Positions 23,701 to 24,456 of a stretch of DNA of 24,456 nt are shown here, piece after piece (the stretch's first letter is position 1; the number at the start of each line of letters is the position of its first letter). Source of the DNA: Prosthecobacter debontii (GTDB taxonomy: Bacteria; Verrucomicrobiota; Verrucomicrobiia; Verrucomicrobiales; Akkermansiaceae); the NCBI GenBank assembly GCA_945885485.1, contig CAMCYT010000008.1, positions 1 to 24,456 on the forward strand, in the 5' to 3' direction. The notes beneath the pieces were generated by a model. The model ran no database searches and was not told the origin of the DNA. It saw only the letters and a list, made by a program, of their open reading frames with translations. The position numbers and the translations under genes were made by a program.

Positions 23701-24456
23701 GCGGTTGATGCTGGAACTATCGATCCTAAACAAATCAGTCTCGTTGACGTGGCTCGTCTCCGTAGCCATCCAGATAAAGGTGTTTCTGCGAAAGCAAATG
23801 CAGTGGTCGAAAAGCTTATGCCTGGTGTGAAGGCGAAAGAAGATATCATCGCGGCGTTCCTCCCTATTGTCAGTAAGCCTGGTAATGCACAGAACGGTAA
23901 GCTCCTTTTCTCTGCTGCCTGCGCGGTATGTCATAAGTTTGGTGAAACGGGTAAGAATGTAGGCCCGGCACTCACAGGTATGGGATCACATGGTGCCGCG
24001 GAACTGCTCGTTCATATTGTCGATCCGAATCGCGAGGTCGATCCGAGTTACTGGCAATGGAACATCACCACCAAAACGGGTGAAACCTTGGCAGGCGTCG
24101 TGACTAGCGAGAACAGGGCTACCGTTAATCTTCGCAACCAAGGCGGTGATATGGAGATTCGCAAAGACAATATCGCAAGCCGCGTGAACACTCAACGCTC
24201 TCTCATGCCTGAAGGTCTGGATGCTATGGGCGCGGAAAATATTCGCGACATCCTTACTTACATGACCGATGCCTTTTCCGATCTCCCGCCAGACAGCACC
24301 TCTGCCACTGGACTGAGATTCAAAGCGCCAAGAGCTGAAGGAGTCTTGCGTGTAATCATCGTAGGGGCGGGGAGTTCTCATAACTTTCCACGGGATTTCA
24401 TCAAAACCGATATGGAGACTTTATCCAAAGTCCCGAAGATGGATGTGATTGCCACC
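20764..24456 (+). CDS. ThuA / PVC-type dehydrogenase / cytochrome c / ThuA multidomain secreted protein (cut by window edge)
   Basis: The frame is open from ATG 20764 to the window end, 1231 residues without a stop. Domains in order are: a signal peptide (MKFLILFLFCVQMAYA); ThuA domain 1 (about 20-245; DVVILHSSESG, GGGVVAIHGGS, CIPGHQYVNFSH); and the PVC-type putative membrane-bound dehydrogenase beta-propeller (about 276-672; AEPLINKAMNLDWDEKGRMW, DTDGDGRMD, LRWGLDGWIYATHG, RVGPDGALYVIDFYN). After these come an alpha-helical HEAT-like region (about 680-1030), a cytochrome c module with CAVCH haem motif (1053-1057) and NVGPALTGMG, and a second ThuA-like domain from about 1195 (LRVIIVGAGSSHNFPRDF). 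This class is thought to oxidise sugars or glycosides in the periplasm and pass electrons to haem; ThuA is linked to trehalose/disaccharide 3-keto metabolism. An in-frame TAA at 20728 fixes the start. G+C drops sharply after about 22760. Confidence 0.9.
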   Translation, partial: MKFLILFLFCVQMAYAAEPLRIFIRSGEKTHRPGCHDYPAFLADWTKLLSDRGAKVGGGNTFPTKQQLAETDVVILHSSESGNITGEERENFEAYLKRGGGVVAIHGGSVSRDPAWYKTVIGGSWNFDHTKFSEGHMSLYFTDRENPITKGISNFDLEDEIYYDMDMLPEAKILAAAYTPKPKDGKFAQGQPVNIHDIQPQVWTYETGDRRAFVCIPGHQYVNFSHQSIEALLLRGIAWAGKMKDTDSLLSKQKGIEEALRYPVGGPTKPEAAAAKIEVHPEFNISLVAAEPLINKAMNLDWDEKGRMWVVESPEYPNGLRKANTDVWKDSGSVKPGEYEREPLDRISILTDTDGDGRMDKKHVFADKLELATGLVFHKNGVIVSAAPDIWYLEDTNGDEVADKRTKLYTGLGNGDTHAVINNLRWGLDGWIYATHGYSAGEVTALGAPEKGKVRIGSGVVRFKADGTEIEMFSSTGGNVWGLCMTRDGQCFWTQPTSGTLLFHTVLPESILSKGKITGTSSFHGMIIGQKTFPLMDWKQAAYKQIDWVGSYTAAAGCAIYEGGAWPENWNYSYFTGEPTINIVSHYLVKPNGVTYSSEKEKGREDTEFMRSKDLWFRPIETRVGPDGALYVIDFYNQAVIHNDTRGPKHGNANAAVRPDRDHYFGRIWRIQHKEAKKIEVPLINKNKQQSVQAAFMSSNSHTRMTAIRLQRESGEMLEIKNGSAAMESYRQFEKIGSPEDRKKLFAAYAEAKDNWSRSALIAVASSQSMEVILDCLKAQKPEPLASLAQNLVQVALRADLNQNAAKLIHAVAKAPSSVDVVRTSILKEIIANNKAQPDLNKELSESLVGLLSDPSTGSLILPLINRWDKQGTLKESVNKQIDLLSSKLADSKANLAERIVAARALVSVGTDVSADKALMVLQNSSEPLELQSVIVTTVSEANLTVKLIKYFNGLSPEIRIQAFNEIIKRPAASIAFLNAVDAGTIDPKQISLVDVARLRSHPDKGVSAKANAVVEKLMPGVKAKEDIIAAFLPIVSKPGNAQNGKLLFSAACAVCHKFGETGKNVGPALTGMGSHGAAELLVHIVDPNREVDPSYWQWNITTKTGETLAGVVTSENRATVNLRNQGGDMEIRKDNIASRVNTQRSLMPEGLDAMGAENIRDILTYMTDAFSDLPPDSTSATGLRFKAPRAEGVLRVIIVGAGSSHNFPRDFIKTDMETLSKVPKMDVIAT

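Noticed and set aside
1..24456. CRISPR arrays, tRNA or rRNA genes, transposases
   Set aside because: No regularly spaced identical repeats, cloverleaf sequences, conserved rRNA segments or transposase motifs were seen on either strand.

Overview
The window comes from a bacterium of moderate G+C content, most likely a verrucomicrobial (PVC superphylum) heterotroph. The clearest lineage signal is the open reading frame at the right edge. It joins ThuA, a PVC-type putative dehydrogenase propeller, helical repeats, a CxxCH cytochrome c module and a second ThuA, an architecture typical of Verrucomicrobiota and Planctomycetota. A VCBS/FG-GAP protein, an unusually long NusB and abundant intergenic inverted repeats fit the same group. 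This assignment is inference. Very few starts have a recognisable Shine-Dalgarno sequence.

Left region (1-6398, all minus strand, so read right to left). An SDR oxidoreductase and an ABC-F ATPase are followed by an RbsD/FucU-type sugar mutarotase, a ketose-3-epimerase-like TIM barrel, an L-galactose-dehydrogenase-like aldo/keto reductase, a frameshifted ORF6N-domain gene and the 5' part of a zinc alcohol dehydrogenase. The mutarotase, epimerase and two dehydrogenases look like a catabolic set for a free (deoxy)sugar such as L-fucose or L-galactose. Two 122-bp inverted-repeat elements and one half copy sit in the spacers. The ORF6N gene carries three 27-bp palindromes at an exact 42-bp period.

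Middle-left (6399-10564, plus strand). A REP-pair element lies in the divergent spacer. It is followed by a tightly overlapping set: a small membrane-anchored protein of unknown function, a Mn/Zn-type ABC ATPase with a His-rich N-terminus, its permease, and a phosphoglucomutase/phosphomannomutase. No solute-binding protein is present.

Middle (10565-15578). A second REP-like element separates convergent genes. On the minus strand come a cyclophilin, a peptide-ABC ATPase interrupted by an amber codon, ribH and an extended nusB. A cluster of GGTGTnnCACC hairpins precedes a 75-residue plus-strand protein. A secreted VCBS protein then lies on the minus strand.

Right region (15579-24456). A further inverted-repeat element and a candidate heat-shock promoter precede clpB. 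A secreted GH71/99-like protein and an AraC regulator follow on the minus strand. The AraC gene is divergent from the large ThuA/dehydrogenase/cytochrome c protein, which leaves the window open. The AraC regulator probably controls that protein or the adjacent hydrolase-like gene.

No rRNA, tRNA, CRISPR array, transposase or phage module was recognised. Two genes (ORF6N and the peptide-ABC ATPase) are each broken by a single change. These may be real decay or sequence errors.
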